Shown here piece by piece: positions 36,396 to 46,189 of a stretch of 64,000 nucleotides of DNA. Made by a program: the position numbers and the translations under genes. Origin of the DNA: an uncultured Eubacteriales bacterium (GTDB lineage Bacteria; Bacillota; Clostridia; Oscillospirales; Acutalibacteraceae); NCBI GenBank assembly GCA_900316455.1, contig ONCX01000007.1, positions 114,208-178,207 on the forward strand, given 5' to 3'. Under the pieces are notes generated by a model. That model worked only from the letters and a program-made list of their open reading frames with translations. It was not told the DNA's origin and made no database searches. Position 1 is the stretch's first letter. Each line of letters opens with the position of its first letter.

Positions 36396-36474
36396 GCAAT
36401 TTTTTATTAATTTTCTGACATTTATATTATAAATTTCCAAATAAACTAAAGAATACTTTTTTTCGGTCTGTTTC

Positions 36475-36503
36475 TTGTTTTTTTCAAAGCCTTATGCTAT
36501 AAT
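36475..36503 (+). promoter_or_regulatory. Promoter of the UvrD/PcrA helicase gene
   Basis: TTGTTT, 17 bases, TATAAT with TGC just before it (extended -10); 40 bp upstream of ATG 36544. Confidence 0.75.
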
Positions 36504-36543
36504 GTTATGTACTCGTATACAATATAAACAGGAGTTAAGAAAA

Positions 36544-38922
36544 ATGCCAGACATAAAGCAAAGATACTTTACAGCAAAAAGGAAGATTCTCGAACGCGAA
36601 TTCTCCCGCATGAACGATATGCAGAGAATTGCGGTTTTCAAAACAAGGGGACCGCTTCTAATACTGGCGGGAGCTGGCAGCGGCAAGACAACCGTTCTTG
36701 TTAACCGCATAGCCAATCTTATCCGCTACGGGGACGGCTATTCAACTGAAGCTCTTCCAGCCGGTCTCACCGAAAATGAGGTTGAATTTCTTGAAAATTT
36801 TGCGTCCGGAAATCTCTCTGAAAAATCCGACGGCGATAAAACGCGTGCGACAGAGCTTATTGCGCACTGGCAGCCTAAGCCGTGGAGAATTATGGCAATC
36901 ACATTTACCAACAAGGCAGCCGGAGAGCTTAAAGAAAGACTCTCGGCTATGCTCGGCGAAAGCGGGAGCGAGGTATGGGCGTCTACTTTCCATTCCACAT
37001 GCGCCAGAATGCTGCGCCGCGACGGGGAAAGACTCGGCTATTCGCCAAAATTCACTATATATGATTCCGACGACAGCAAACGCATGATGAAGGATGTAAT
37101 GAATTATCTGAAAATAGACGATAAGGTTTTGTCCGTAAAAGCCATTCTTTCAGAAATCAGCCGCGCAAAGGAGCAGATGCTTACTCCTGAGCGGTATGCA
37201 GCCAAAGCGGGCAGCGACTTCCGTCTGAAAAAAATATCCGAATGCTACACAACATACCAGAAGCGTCTTGAGGAAGCCGACGCTATGGACTTCGACGATC
37301 TTCTATTCCAGACCGTCAGACTGTTTCAGGAAAACGACGACGTACTCGAGCATTATCAGAATCGCTTTGAGTACATAATGATTGACGAATATCAGGACAC
37401 AAATCACGCACAATACCTTTTTGCAAAGCTTCTTTCGGAAAAACACTGCAATCTCTGCGTTGTTGGCGACGATGACCAGAGCATCTATAAATTCAGGGGA
37501 GCTACAATTGAGAATATACTTTCCTTTGAAAAGACATTTCCAAACGCTCAGGTAATCAGGCTGGAGCAGAATTACCGTTCTACGCAGAATGTGCTTGACG
37601 CTGCAAACGCCGTTATAAAAAACAACACTGAGCGAAAGGGCAAGAATCTATGGACTGCAAACGGTTCAGGTGACAAGATAATTCATTATCATGCACAAAG
37701 CGAGTATGACGAAGCGGCGTTTATAGCAAAATGCGTTGAAAACAATGTCGCCGCAGGAATGAATTATGGAGATCACGCCGTTCTCTACCGTATGAATTCT
37801 CAATCCAATTCAATAGAAAATTATTTCATGCGAGCCGGCATTCCCTACCGCTTAATAGGCGGTCACCGTTTCTATGAGCGTAAGGAAATAAAGGATATGC
37901 TTGCTTATCTCTGTGTTATAGCGAATCCCTCCGACGAAATCCGGCTTAAACGTATCATCAATGAGCCTAAACGCGGTATCGGTAACCGCACGATCGACAA
38001 TGCTTCTGAAATCGCCGCCGAGCTTGGAAAAAGCATGTTTGAGGTAATCAAGGAAGCCGACAGCTATCAGGCACTTGCGAGAAGCGGTGCAAAGCTTAGA
38101 GCATTTACAGATATGATCGAGGAGTTTATCGACGCGGCGGAAGAAATGAAACTCAATGAGCTTCTCGAGCTTATTCTCAATAAAACCGGCTATATTTCAG
38201 CCCTCAGAATGAGCGATGATAAATCCGAGGAACGCATCGAAAACATCAATGAACTGGAATCCAACCTCCTGAAATATCAGGAGGAACACGGCGACAGCAC
38301 AGATCTCGGCGAATTCTTAGAGGAAGTAGCGCTTATCGCGGATATTGATAATCTGGACAGCAGCAGCGACGCGGTTGTCCTTATGACTATGCATTCGGCA
38401 AAGGGACTGGAGTTCCCAGCCGTTTTCATGCCCGGAATGGAAGAAGGCATTTTCCCAGGAATGCAGTCCATACTCAATCCGGGCGAAATTGAAGAGGAGC
38501 GCCGTCTTGCGTATGTCGGCATTACCCGTGCAAAGCAGAAGCTCTATCTTATAAGCGCCGACCGTAGGACGGTATTCGGCAACTTCCACGCAAATCCTGT
38601 TTCACGCTTCATAGAGGAAATACCCGAGGAGCTTATTGATGAAATTCACCCCGAAACAACCAAGCGAACCTCCGTCCAGTCAAAGCCCGTCGAAAAGAAA
38701 CGTCCGACCGACAACGAGCTTGTAGGACTGCGCCAGAAGGAGGTTGAAAGTACAAAGTCAGTTTCATTTACGCCTGGCGACAGGGTGCGTCATAAAATAT
38801 TCAAGGACGGCACAATTGTAAAGGTTACTCCGATGGGTAATGACGCTCTTCTTGAAATTGACTTTGACAGCAAGGGACTGAAAAAAATCATGGCAAATTA
38901 TGCCGCGCTCAAAAAAATCTGA
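36544..38922 (+). CDS. pcrA: UvrD/PcrA-type ATP-dependent DNA helicase
   Basis: 792 residues, a superfamily-1A helicase: Walker A LILAGAGSGKTTVLVNRI near residues 38-55, AITFTNKAAGELKERL, IMIDEYQDTNHAQYLF, VVGDDDQSIYKFRGA, QNYRSTQNVLDAA, MTMHSAKGLEFPAVFMPG and VGITRAKQKLYLI. The C-terminus (about 735-792) is a Tudor-like domain (TPGDRVRHKIFKDGTI) as in PcrA, which contacts RNA polymerase. Roles: repair, removal of RecA, resolving replication-transcription conflicts. Start ATG 36544 follows AGGAG; an earlier opening lies inside the promoter. Confidence 0.95.
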   Translation: MPDIKQRYFTAKRKILEREFSRMNDMQRIAVFKTRGPLLILAGAGSGKTTVLVNRIANLIRYGDGYSTEALPAGLTENEVEFLENFASGNLSEKSDGDKTRATELIAHWQPKPWRIMAITFTNKAAGELKERLSAMLGESGSEVWASTFHSTCARMLRRDGERLGYSPKFTIYDSDDSKRMMKDVMNYLKIDDKVLSVKAILSEISRAKEQMLTPERYAAKAGSDFRLKKISECYTTYQKRLEEADAMDFDDLLFQTVRLFQENDDVLEHYQNRFEYIMIDEYQDTNHAQYLFAKLLSEKHCNLCVVGDDDQSIYKFRGATIENILSFEKTFPNAQVIRLEQNYRSTQNVLDAANAVIKNNTERKGKNLWTANGSGDKIIHYHAQSEYDEAAFIAKCVENNVAAGMNYGDHAVLYRMNSQSNSIENYFMRAGIPYRLIGGHRFYERKEIKDMLAYLCVIANPSDEIRLKRIINEPKRGIGNRTIDNASEIAAELGKSMFEVIKEADSYQALARSGAKLRAFTDMIEEFIDAAEEMKLNELLELILNKTGYISALRMSDDKSEERIENINELESNLLKYQEEHGDSTDLGEFLEEVALIADIDNLDSSSDAVVLMTMHSAKGLEFPAVFMPGMEEGIFPGMQSILNPGEIEEERRLAYVGITRAKQKLYLISADRRTVFGNFHANPVSRFIEEIPEELIDEIHPETTKRTSVQSKPVEKKRPTDNELVGLRQKEVESTKSVSFTPGDRVRHKIFKDGTIVKVTPMGNDALLEIDFDSKGLKKIMANYAALKKI

Positions 38923-38972
38923 TCAAGCGTTTCAAAAAACATAAGAATTTATTATGATTTTCTTGCACAAAA

Positions 38973-39013
38973 AAGCCGTATCGTTTTTCTCATTCTGAAA
39001 AGCGGTACGGCTT
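38973..39013. terminator. Terminator between pcrA and DUF3021 gene
   Basis: AAAGCCGTA..CG and CG..TACGGCTTT pair around CTCATTCTGA; useful to both converging genes. Confidence 0.85.
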
Positions 39014-39024
39014 TACGTATAACC

Positions 39025-39474
39025 TTACTGTTTATTTAAATCTGCATTTATTTTTTTGATCTTAGCTTTATACACAGAGAACATCACTACCCATATCGAA
39101 GCGTATATTCCGGCAAATATCGCAAGGTAACTAAGCAAACCGGAAACAGAATGCTCCATCCAATTGCAAATATACGCTATTGGAAGCACTGTCATCACAG
39201 ACAGAACAAAATTAATTCCGCTCTGAGCCGCCAGACTAAGCTTGTCATTCTCCCAAATGGCGGACATTGCCGCGAAAGCGAAACCCATCAGTCCGCAAAG
39301 CACGTACTGCACAATGACCGCGTTGATCTCGCTGCCGAACTGTTCTGTCATTGATGGAACAACTGCGGAATATCTGCCGTTTCCCAATGCGATAGAACTA
39401 AAAACCGTGATAGTATAACCGATAAATACACCAAACGGGAATCCTAATAAACCTCTGAGAAATGCTTTCTTCAT
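39025..39474 (-). CDS. DUF3021 family membrane protein
   Basis: 149 residues with four predicted helices (about 10-32, 53-75, 84-104, 112-134). Matches the DUF3021 pattern, a short four-helix protein that nearly always follows a LytTR regulator gene. It lies 27 bp after the LytTR gene. In Streptococcus, analogous membrane proteins (HdrM, BrsM) hold their LytTR partner inactive; the same role here is inference. AAAGGAA precedes ATG 39474. Confidence 0.8.
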   Translation of the reverse strand: MKKAFLRGLLGFPFGVFIGYTITVFSSIALGNGRYSAVVPSMTEQFGSEINAVIVQYVLCGLMGFAFAAMSAIWENDKLSLAAQSGINFVLSVMTVLPIAYICNWMEHSVSGLLSYLAIFAGIYASIWVVMFSVYKAKIKKINADLNKQ

Positions 39475-39501
39475 AATAATTCATTCCTTTCATAAAAACA
39501 A

Positions 39502-39942
39502 TCAGATGCCTAATATTTTTTTTATTTCTGAAACATATCTTCTGGAAACGAATGTTACGTCTCCGTTTTTGAGCTTCACCTGAATTGTTCCGGCAAAGCT
39601 CAGGTCAAAATTTGCCGTTTTATTCAGATTAATTATCTCTGAATTTGAAATGCGGACAAATCTTCTTCCGGTCAGTTTTTCCTCAACCTGATACAGACGC
39701 ATTCTGAGTCTGAACGTTCCTTTTTCCGTAACGGCAAGCACCTTCTGATTTTCGGAATATATTCGGTAAATGTCGTCCGGAGAAATAATTTCTGCACGAT
39801 CGTCGCTGAATCCCGTTATTATATCTGAGCCTGTTTCTTTCAGCTTTTTTACAGCGTCGGCAACCTCGTCCGTAATCTCCGACGCATAAATAACTGCCAG
39901 CGGTTCTGTGTATTCACTGCCGAGCTTTAAATCCACTTTCAT
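39502..39942 (-). CDS. LytTR DNA-binding regulator
   Basis: 146 residues, without a receiver domain. The C-terminal LytTR domain (about 48-146) includes DDIYRIYSENQKVLAV, FVRISNSEIINLN, VKLKNGDVTFVSRRYV. LytTR proteins bind pairs of direct repeats. Start ATG 39942 follows GAGGTG at five bases; a longer opening would place codons within the promoter. The 5' side carries a matching direct repeat (40025-40054) next to the promoter, pointing to self-regulation. Forms a two-gene unit with DUF3021. Confidence 0.88.
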   Translation of the reverse strand: MKVDLKLGSEYTEPLAVIYASEITDEVADAVKKLKETGSDIITGFSDDRAEIISPDDIYRIYSENQKVLAVTEKGTFRLRMRLYQVEEKLTGRRFVRISNSEIINLNKTANFDLSFAGTIQVKLKNGDVTFVSRRYVSEIKKILGI

Positions 39943-39985
39943 TAAAACACCTCGCTTTGTTATTCTTCTTTGCAATTGCAAGTAT

Positions 39986-40014
39986 ATTATACCTCTGTCA
40001 CCTACTCGCTGCAA
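39986..40014 (-). promoter_or_regulatory. Promoter of LytTR-DUF3021 unit
   Basis: Minus strand: TTGCAG, 17 bases, TATAAT; 44 bp upstream of ATG 39942. Confidence 0.78.
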
Positions 40015-40024
40015 CTGTTTTTAT

Positions 40025-40054
40025 ATAAACGGTCGTTTTTTTAATCTCATCGGT
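40025..40054 (-). promoter_or_regulatory. Candidate LytTR operator (two direct repeats)
   Basis: Minus strand: ACCGATGAG (40046-40054), 12 bases, ACCGTTTAT (40025-40033). The second fits the published LytTR consensus [TA][AC][CA]GTTN[AG][TG] fully; the first differs by one base. Nine-base repeats with a 12-base gap are the usual LytTR arrangement, and the pair ends ten bases before the -35. Confidence 0.6.
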
Positions 40055-40074
40055 ATTTTTTCAGGTACAAAAAA

Positions 40075-40109
40075 ACAGGCAGACGAAATAACACATTCGT
40101 TTGCCTGTC
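40075..40109 (-). terminator. Terminator of the coiled-coil protein gene
   Basis: Minus strand: ACAGGCAAACGAA pairs with TTCGTCTGCCTGT (one G-U), then TTTTTTTG. Confidence 0.9.
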
Positions 40110-40134
40110 TGTTTGTTTGTAAATGCGGAAAAAA

Positions 40135-40707
40135 TTACTTCTTTGAAGCCGCGTTGATAGCGTTGATAGCTGCCTGAGCTGCCATTTCCGCCTGAGCTGC
40201 CTGAGCTGCCGCTTTCTTTGCAAGCTCTTCCTTAGCCAAGGCTTCTTTCTTTGCCTGTTCAGCTGCCGCGACAGCCGCAAGTCTTTCTCTCTCGGCTTCC
40301 TCGGCTCTCTTGATAGCCTCCTGCATCTGCCGGGCTTCCTGTATCTTCTGGGTAGCCGCAAGCTTTGCAGCCTCGATAGCCGCCTTGACCTTTGCCGCTG
40401 CGATAGCTTCCGCTTCTTCTGCTTTCTTCTCGGAAACAACAGCGTTGACCTTGGATTCGTCGGCAACTTTCTTGGCTACCTTTGCTTCCTTGATCTTCTT
40501 TCTTGCGTTCTCCGCTTCCTCGTCCTCGTAAGGAATAGGCAGAATGATCGGCTCCTCCTGATCGTCCTCAACCTCGACTTCCTTAGCCTTTCTTGATCTC
40601 ATTTCAGCAAGAATAGATTCTTCGTCCTCTTCCTCATAAGGAATAGGCAGAACGATTGGCGGCAGATCTTCTTCTTCATCGTATGGTGCTGGAATAAACT
40701 GAGACAT
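40135..40707 (-). CDS. Charged Ala-rich coiled-coil protein with PIPYEEE repeats
   Basis: 190 residues, not recognised. The first third contains related motifs: PAPYDEEEDLP, IVLPIPYEEEDEE and IILPIPYEDEEAE. The remainder (about 68-190) is an Ala/Glu/Lys helix of the TolA type (KKAEEAEAIAAAK, AEERERLAAVAAAEQ and similar), probably a long coiled coil. No signal peptide, no membrane helix. It stands alone with a good promoter, a palindrome in the leader and a strong terminator, all pointing to a real and regulated gene. GGGAGGAA precedes ATG 40707. Neighbours are LytTR-DUF3021 and groEL, but separate transcription units. Function not assigned. Confidence 0.8.
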   Translation of the reverse strand: MSQFIPAPYDEEEDLPPIVLPIPYEEEDEESILAEMRSRKAKEVEVEDDQEEPIILPIPYEDEEAENARKKIKEAKVAKKVADESKVNAVVSEKKAEEAEAIAAAKVKAAIEAAKLAATQKIQEARQMQEAIKRAEEAERERLAAVAAAEQAKKEALAKEELAKKAAAQAAQAEMAAQAAINAINAASKK

Positions 40708-40743
40708 GATAATAGTTCCTCCCGATATTTAAAAATTTAATTA

Positions 40744-40761
40744 CATGTTAACGATAACATG
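40744..40761. promoter_or_regulatory. Palindrome in the leader of the coiled-coil protein gene
   Basis: CATGTTA-ACGA-TAACATG, perfect 7-bp arms, between the -10 and the start codon. Candidate operator or RNA hairpin; no known regulator family is assigned. Confidence 0.45.
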
Positions 40762-40781
40762 CACTGAAATTCTCTTAAATT

Positions 40782-40810
40782 ATTCTATCACAAATCTGAT
40801 TTTAGTGCAA
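40782..40810 (-). promoter_or_regulatory. Promoter of the coiled-coil protein gene
   Basis: Minus strand: TTGCAC, 17 bases, TAGAAT, with TGA before the -10. Confidence 0.72.
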
Positions 40811-40905
40811 TAAACAATTGAAGAATTATGAAAATTTGTATAAGTTTACAAACACAGCAAAGCATTCGCCGCTAATTTTATAGGTATTATATATAAATCT
40901 ATTCA

Positions 40906-40944
40906 AAAACGGCACTGCCGTGTTGTAACCAGCAGCACCGTTTT
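40906..40944 (-). terminator. Terminator after groEL
   Basis: AAAACGG..CTGC pairs with GCAG..CCGTTTT; 30 bp past the groEL stop. Confidence 0.85.
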
Positions 40945-40973
40945 ATTCAAAATCCGTTAAACGAAATTATATA

Positions 40974-42605
<1,632 letters not shown>

Positions 42606-42634
42606 TTAATTCCTCCTGCAATAAATATAGCTGA

Positions 42635-42919
42635 TTATTCGCACACTGCCAGAATATCGCCTATGCGAACGATAACGAATTCCTCGCCATCGATTTTTAC
42701 TTCTGTGCCTGAATACTTGCTTGTAAGCACCTTGTCGCCTGGTTTGACAGTCATCTCAACCTTCTCGCCGTCAACCACTCCGCCGGGTCCAACGGAAATA
42801 ACTTCTGCGATCTGCGGCTTCTCCTTGGACTTTGCGGTGAGGATAATGCCGGTCGCGGTGGTTTCCTCAGCCTCAACCATTTTGAGTACAACTCTGTCTG
42901 AAAGCGGTCTGATAGTCAT
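42635..42919 (-). CDS. groES: Co-chaperonin GroES
   Basis: 94 residues: IRPLSDRVVLKMVEAEETT, the mobile loop TATGIILTAKSKEKPQ and KVLTSKYSGTEVKIDGEE. Heptameric lid for GroEL. Start ATG 42919 with GGAAG at seven bases; an opening 17 codons earlier adds non-conserved residues. First gene of groESL, immediately after promoter and CIRCE. Confidence 0.97.
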   Translation of the reverse strand: MTIRPLSDRVVLKMVEAEETTATGIILTAKSKEKPQIAEVISVGPGGVVDGEKVEMTVKPGDKVLTSKYSGTEVKIDGEEFVIVRIGDILAVCE

Positions 42920-42997
42920 AAAAAATCTTCCTTTCACTGCGGTTCTTACTGAACCGCAAAAAACTTGCAAGTGACCTGAGCATATCGCTTAAAGTCG

Positions 42998-43024
42998 TTA
43001 GCACTCTCGTTCCCCGAGTGCTAA
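42998..43024. promoter_or_regulatory. CIRCE operator (HrcA binding site)
   Basis: Perfect TTAGCACTC-N9-GAGTGCTAA just downstream of the groES -10, near the transcription start. This is the HrcA operator; hrcA itself is outside the window. Confidence 0.97.
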
Positions 43025-43029
43025 CATGT

Positions 43030-43058
43030 ATTATAATAACGTTCATTAAAAAAATCAA
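43030..43058 (-). promoter_or_regulatory. Promoter of groESL
   Basis: Minus strand: TTGATT, 17 bases, TATAAT, adjoining the CIRCE. Confidence 0.85.
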
Positions 43059-43129
43059 GTCTTTTTTCAAATTATAACATCTATTTTACAATTTTTTAAT
43101 AAACACATGCTTTTTTAAGGAAAAAACTA

Positions 43130-43158
43130 TTGCACTTCCCAATGCTTTATGATATAAT
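43130..43158 (+). promoter_or_regulatory. Promoter of the 43.2-46 kb envelope operon
   Basis: TTGCAC, 17 bases, TATAAT with TGA before the -10; 47 bp before the first start codon. Confidence 0.75.
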
Positions 43159-43204
43159 TTTCGCGTTGACTCAAATTATCTTCTTCTAAAAAACATGGAA
43201 AGCT

Positions 43205-43810
43205 GTGATATTCTTGTCAAGGATAAAACGGGCAGTAGTGTCATCTGTTTTATTTGTGTTAATTCTGCTTTCTCTGAGCAGATGCGACTATTCCACAAAA
43301 ATTATTTCTTCCGCTGACTCTCCGGATATTGTTTTTTCTGATTTTATTTCGGCTCTCAAGGAAAAAAATTTTGACAGGGCTGATTTTTTTCTTGCATACG
43401 ACGCAACTATAAAACCTGTAAATGAAACAGGATATGTTTTCTTTGACGATTACGTTGACGCCTCGCTTAATCTGCTTGATTATGAATTGATTGGCAAACC
43501 TGAAATCAATGGCACTGACGCCACTTTAAATGTAAGGATAAGCTCTTTTGACAAGAATGATTTTATATCCTGGACAAAAAACAATATTTCTCAGATTGAG
43601 CATGAATACATGGTGGATCAGGGATTAAAATATCTCGACAAGGAAGATAGCAAGGTTATTGACAGAATCCTGATTATTGCTATTAAAAAATATTCAGAAA
43701 CATCTCACAGCTTGACAAGCGAGATAACAGTTGATTTTGTTTTCACTAAAAAGCAGTGGAAGATAGCAGGCAGCGATGATCTGATAATTGCCATTTTCGG
43801 CGGGGAATGA
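43205..43810 (+). CDS. Small membrane-anchored extracytoplasmic protein, unknown
   Basis: 201 residues. A hydrophobic segment near 10-26 ends in LSLSRC; this resembles a lipobox but has Arg at -1, so lipidation is uncertain and it may simply be a membrane anchor. The rest looks like an alpha/beta NTF2- or DUF-type extracytoplasmic domain (FSDFISALKEKNFDRADFF, then beta strands, ending FTKKQWKIAGSDDLI). No family recognised. Start unclear: GTG 43205 is too close to GGAAAG, TTG 43214 has 11 bases. Four-base gap to the next ATG, so it is translated with the glycosidase gene. Confidence 0.7.
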   Translation: MIFLSRIKRAVVSSVLFVLILLSLSRCDYSTKIISSADSPDIVFSDFISALKEKNFDRADFFLAYDATIKPVNETGYVFFDDYVDASLNLLDYELIGKPEINGTDATLNVRISSFDKNDFISWTKNNISQIEHEYMVDQGLKYLDKEDSKVIDRILIIAIKKYSETSHSLTSEITVDFVFTKKQWKIAGSDDLIIAIFGGE

Positions 43811-43814
43811 TAAA

Positions 43815-44849
43815 ATGAAAAAAAATACAAATAAAACCAATAAAAAAAACCTTGGCAAAAATAAAAAAATATTCTTCTTTTTCATGAGCGTATTAATGAT
43901 TTTTACGCTTAATTATCTTGCGTTTTCTCCCGCAACCGTAGTCAAGCAGATCAGCATGACAAAAAACCTTTCATCGTCTTATCTGAACAATCAGATAAAC
44001 AGTATTCTGGCTGAAACCACGGATACTGAAGTCGTTCGCATGCTTCCGTATGACTTCAGCGCTCCCAAAAATCCTCCCAGCAGCAGCAATTTCTTTAAGG
44101 AAGACGGTAAAACCTGTTACAAGGACAGCACCATTGAAGTAACCTGCTGGAAGGAATACGCCAAAGCAAACGGAGCGGAAATCTGCTTTGCCGACGTAAA
44201 AATCAAGCATCCTTCACAATTCAGGAGACAATGGGCAAACGGCGACTATAATTCAAGCAGATCACAGTATCCTACTAATATTTTTGCTCTTTCAAACGGC
44301 GTTGTCGGTATGTCTTCCGACTTTTATAAATTCAGAAAATACGGTGTTGTAGTACAATACGGAACTGTAATCTGTGATAAACGAAGCACAGATCCCAGAC
44401 AGAAATATCTCGATGTTCTTGTTATCGACTATAACGGCGATTTTAAGATTTGGAACGATCAGGAACTTAGCGAACATATAAGCAAAAACGGCGCTGATGA
44501 CATTATGCTTTCATTTACATTTGGTCCCGCTCTTATCAAGGACGGCGTTGCGTATGACCCCGCAATCGAAAAGGGCTATCCTCTCGGAGAATCCTATATG
44601 TATTCCGGACGCGCTGTTATCGGTCAAATCGAAAAATTGCACTATCTTCTCTGCACATACGGCAAGCCTGGAGTGAAACGTCAAGACATGGTAAGCGTAA
44701 TGCAGGAAAAAGGCTGCGTTACGGCTTATAATCTGGATGGCGGTCAGTCAGGTACTCTGATTATAAAGAACAAGGTTTACAATCAGATTGCATATAAAGG
44801 TAATCAGCGTTCAATGAGCGATATACTCTATTTTTGCTCCGCAGAATAA
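43815..44849 (+). CDS. Phosphodiester glycosidase family protein (NAGPA-like)
   Basis: 344 residues with a basic N-terminus and membrane helix (about 20-40), so anchored with an outside catalytic domain. NAGPA/DUF2233 features: FALSNGVVGMSSDFY, GTVICDKRSTDP, and AYNLDGGQSGTLIIKNKVYN, close to the family LDGGGSST. In relatives this domain removes N-acetylglucosamine-1-phosphodiester or acts on wall/capsule linkages. Start ATG 43815 with GGGGA ahead; an opening 27 bases earlier lacks a good signal. Substrate unknown. Confidence 0.87.
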   Translation: MKKNTNKTNKKNLGKNKKIFFFFMSVLMIFTLNYLAFSPATVVKQISMTKNLSSSYLNNQINSILAETTDTEVVRMLPYDFSAPKNPPSSSNFFKEDGKTCYKDSTIEVTCWKEYAKANGAEICFADVKIKHPSQFRRQWANGDYNSSRSQYPTNIFALSNGVVGMSSDFYKFRKYGVVVQYGTVICDKRSTDPRQKYLDVLVIDYNGDFKIWNDQELSEHISKNGADDIMLSFTFGPALIKDGVAYDPAIEKGYPLGESYMYSGRAVIGQIEKLHYLLCTYGKPGVKRQDMVSVMQEKGCVTAYNLDGGQSGTLIIKNKVYNQIAYKGNQRSMSDILYFCSAE

Positions 44850-44867
44850 GAACTGGAGGTTTTTGAT

Positions 44868-46103
44868 TTGGATAATCAGCTCATGCTGGTAATTGGCAAT
44901 TTTGAAATAAGCTGGTTTGCTGTGTTCACAACAATCGCCTGTTATATTGGCATGTTCATAGCATGTATTCTCCGTCGGCTTCAGAAAAAAAGAGTTTCTG
45001 ACATATATGTATGCATAACATTCGGAGTCCCTCTCGGTCTGTTTTTCGGAAGGCTGGTTTACATTTTGTTCTCCGGCAATGTCCTTTCAGGCTTCCTTCA
45101 ATATATAGATTTAACAAACGGCGGTTTTGGTTTGTACGGAGTTATGTTCGGAGTTTTTCTGGCTACTGTGCTTGCCGCAAAGCTTTATGACGTTGATAAT
45201 TTTGGGCAGCTTCTTGACTGTCTCTCTGTAGGCGGTGCGTTTGCCATTACGATGAGCAGATTCGCTACAGTTTTCACGCCAGCTGAAATAGGTTATGAAG
45301 TGAATTTCAAACCATTTGCTGTTTATGACAGCGAACAGGGTATCTATAACCTTGCGGTCTATAAGCTTGACGGAATTTATGAAGCTATCATATTCTTACT
45401 TTGCCTGTGGTTCTTTATTTTTTCAATAAAGAAATGTGACAGGAACAGAATTTCAGGCAAAACGTCAATGCTTATGCTCGCGCTTCACGGAACCAATCAG
45501 GTCGTGATGGAAAGCATGCGCGCCGACCCTCTTAAACTCGGGCTGAATGAATTTATTAAAATTTCACAGATAATCGGTATTGTATGCTGTGTAGCGATTC
45601 TTGTGGCTTTTATAATCATCACGGCAAAGAGAAGCGGTTTTGGAAAATTCCATCTTATTGCGTTAGCTGTGATTGTAGTTGCAATCATTCTTGGCGTATT
45701 CGGAGAATACAGGGTCGGAAGTTCAAATTATATTAGCAATCACCTTATTATGTTTTCCGGAATGGTTCTTCTCGATTGGCTTTCTCTCGAATTTGCGCTC
45801 AGATCTGTTGAAATATCTCCGAGTGAAGCGTCGTCTTCCAAAGAGCCTTCCAAAGAGCATTCCAAAGAGCCTGTCAATGATTTTACTGTCGAAACCGTCG
45901 CTGAATCTTCAGGATATCTTCCAGAGAAAAAACAGGTTTCCGTTCAGACCATAGCTCCTGAAATAAATAATAATACAAATGGTTCGCGCAGAAGATTTAA
46001 TTCAGTAGCTAAATCATCCCGCTCTGACAACCAGACAACAGAAAACAATGATACGAACATGGATTCATTGATGAGTGAACTTGACAATATTAAAATCAAA
46101 TAG
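44868..46103 (+). CDS. Lgt-like membrane protein with C-terminal extension
   Basis: 411 residues. The first 255 follow the prolipoprotein diacylglyceryl transferase (Lgt) fold: about seven helices, FFGRLVYILFSG, LTNGGFGLYGVMFG in place of the (H/Y)GGL box, MSRFATVFTPAEIGYEV in the place of GR.GNF.NGE, and ESMRADPLK. Key polar residues of real Lgt are only partly kept. Two further helices (to about 300) and a 110-residue S/K/E/N-rich disordered tail follow. It may be a specialised paralogue rather than the housekeeping enzyme. TTG 44868 after GGAGG (eight bases). In operon with the glycosidase. Confidence 0.75.
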   Translation: MDNQLMLVIGNFEISWFAVFTTIACYIGMFIACILRRLQKKRVSDIYVCITFGVPLGLFFGRLVYILFSGNVLSGFLQYIDLTNGGFGLYGVMFGVFLATVLAAKLYDVDNFGQLLDCLSVGGAFAITMSRFATVFTPAEIGYEVNFKPFAVYDSEQGIYNLAVYKLDGIYEAIIFLLCLWFFIFSIKKCDRNRISGKTSMLMLALHGTNQVVMESMRADPLKLGLNEFIKISQIIGIVCCVAILVAFIIITAKRSGFGKFHLIALAVIVVAIILGVFGEYRVGSSNYISNHLIMFSGMVLLDWLSLEFALRSVEISPSEASSSKEPSKEHSKEPVNDFTVETVAESSGYLPEKKQVSVQTIAPEINNNTNGSRRRFNSVAKSSRSDNQTTENNDTNMDSLMSELDNIKIK

Positions 46104-46115
46104 AAATTTTACTTC

Positions 46116-46156
46116 AAAAACCTTTGGCTTTACTTTACTGTACGCTGAAGGTTTTT
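46116..46156 (+). terminator. Terminator after the Lgt-like gene
   Basis: AAAAACCTT.GGC pairs with GC..AAGGTTTTT, including G-U pairs; T run follows. HAD gene starts 34 bp later, so it may depend on read-through. Confidence 0.75.
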
Positions 46157-46189
46157 TCAAAATTCAACGAAAGGGATGCCGCAAAAATT

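Noticed and set aside
39025-40054. LytTR-DUF3021 as a wholly new system
   Set aside because: The gene pair is a known type; only the operator and setting are reported as new observations.
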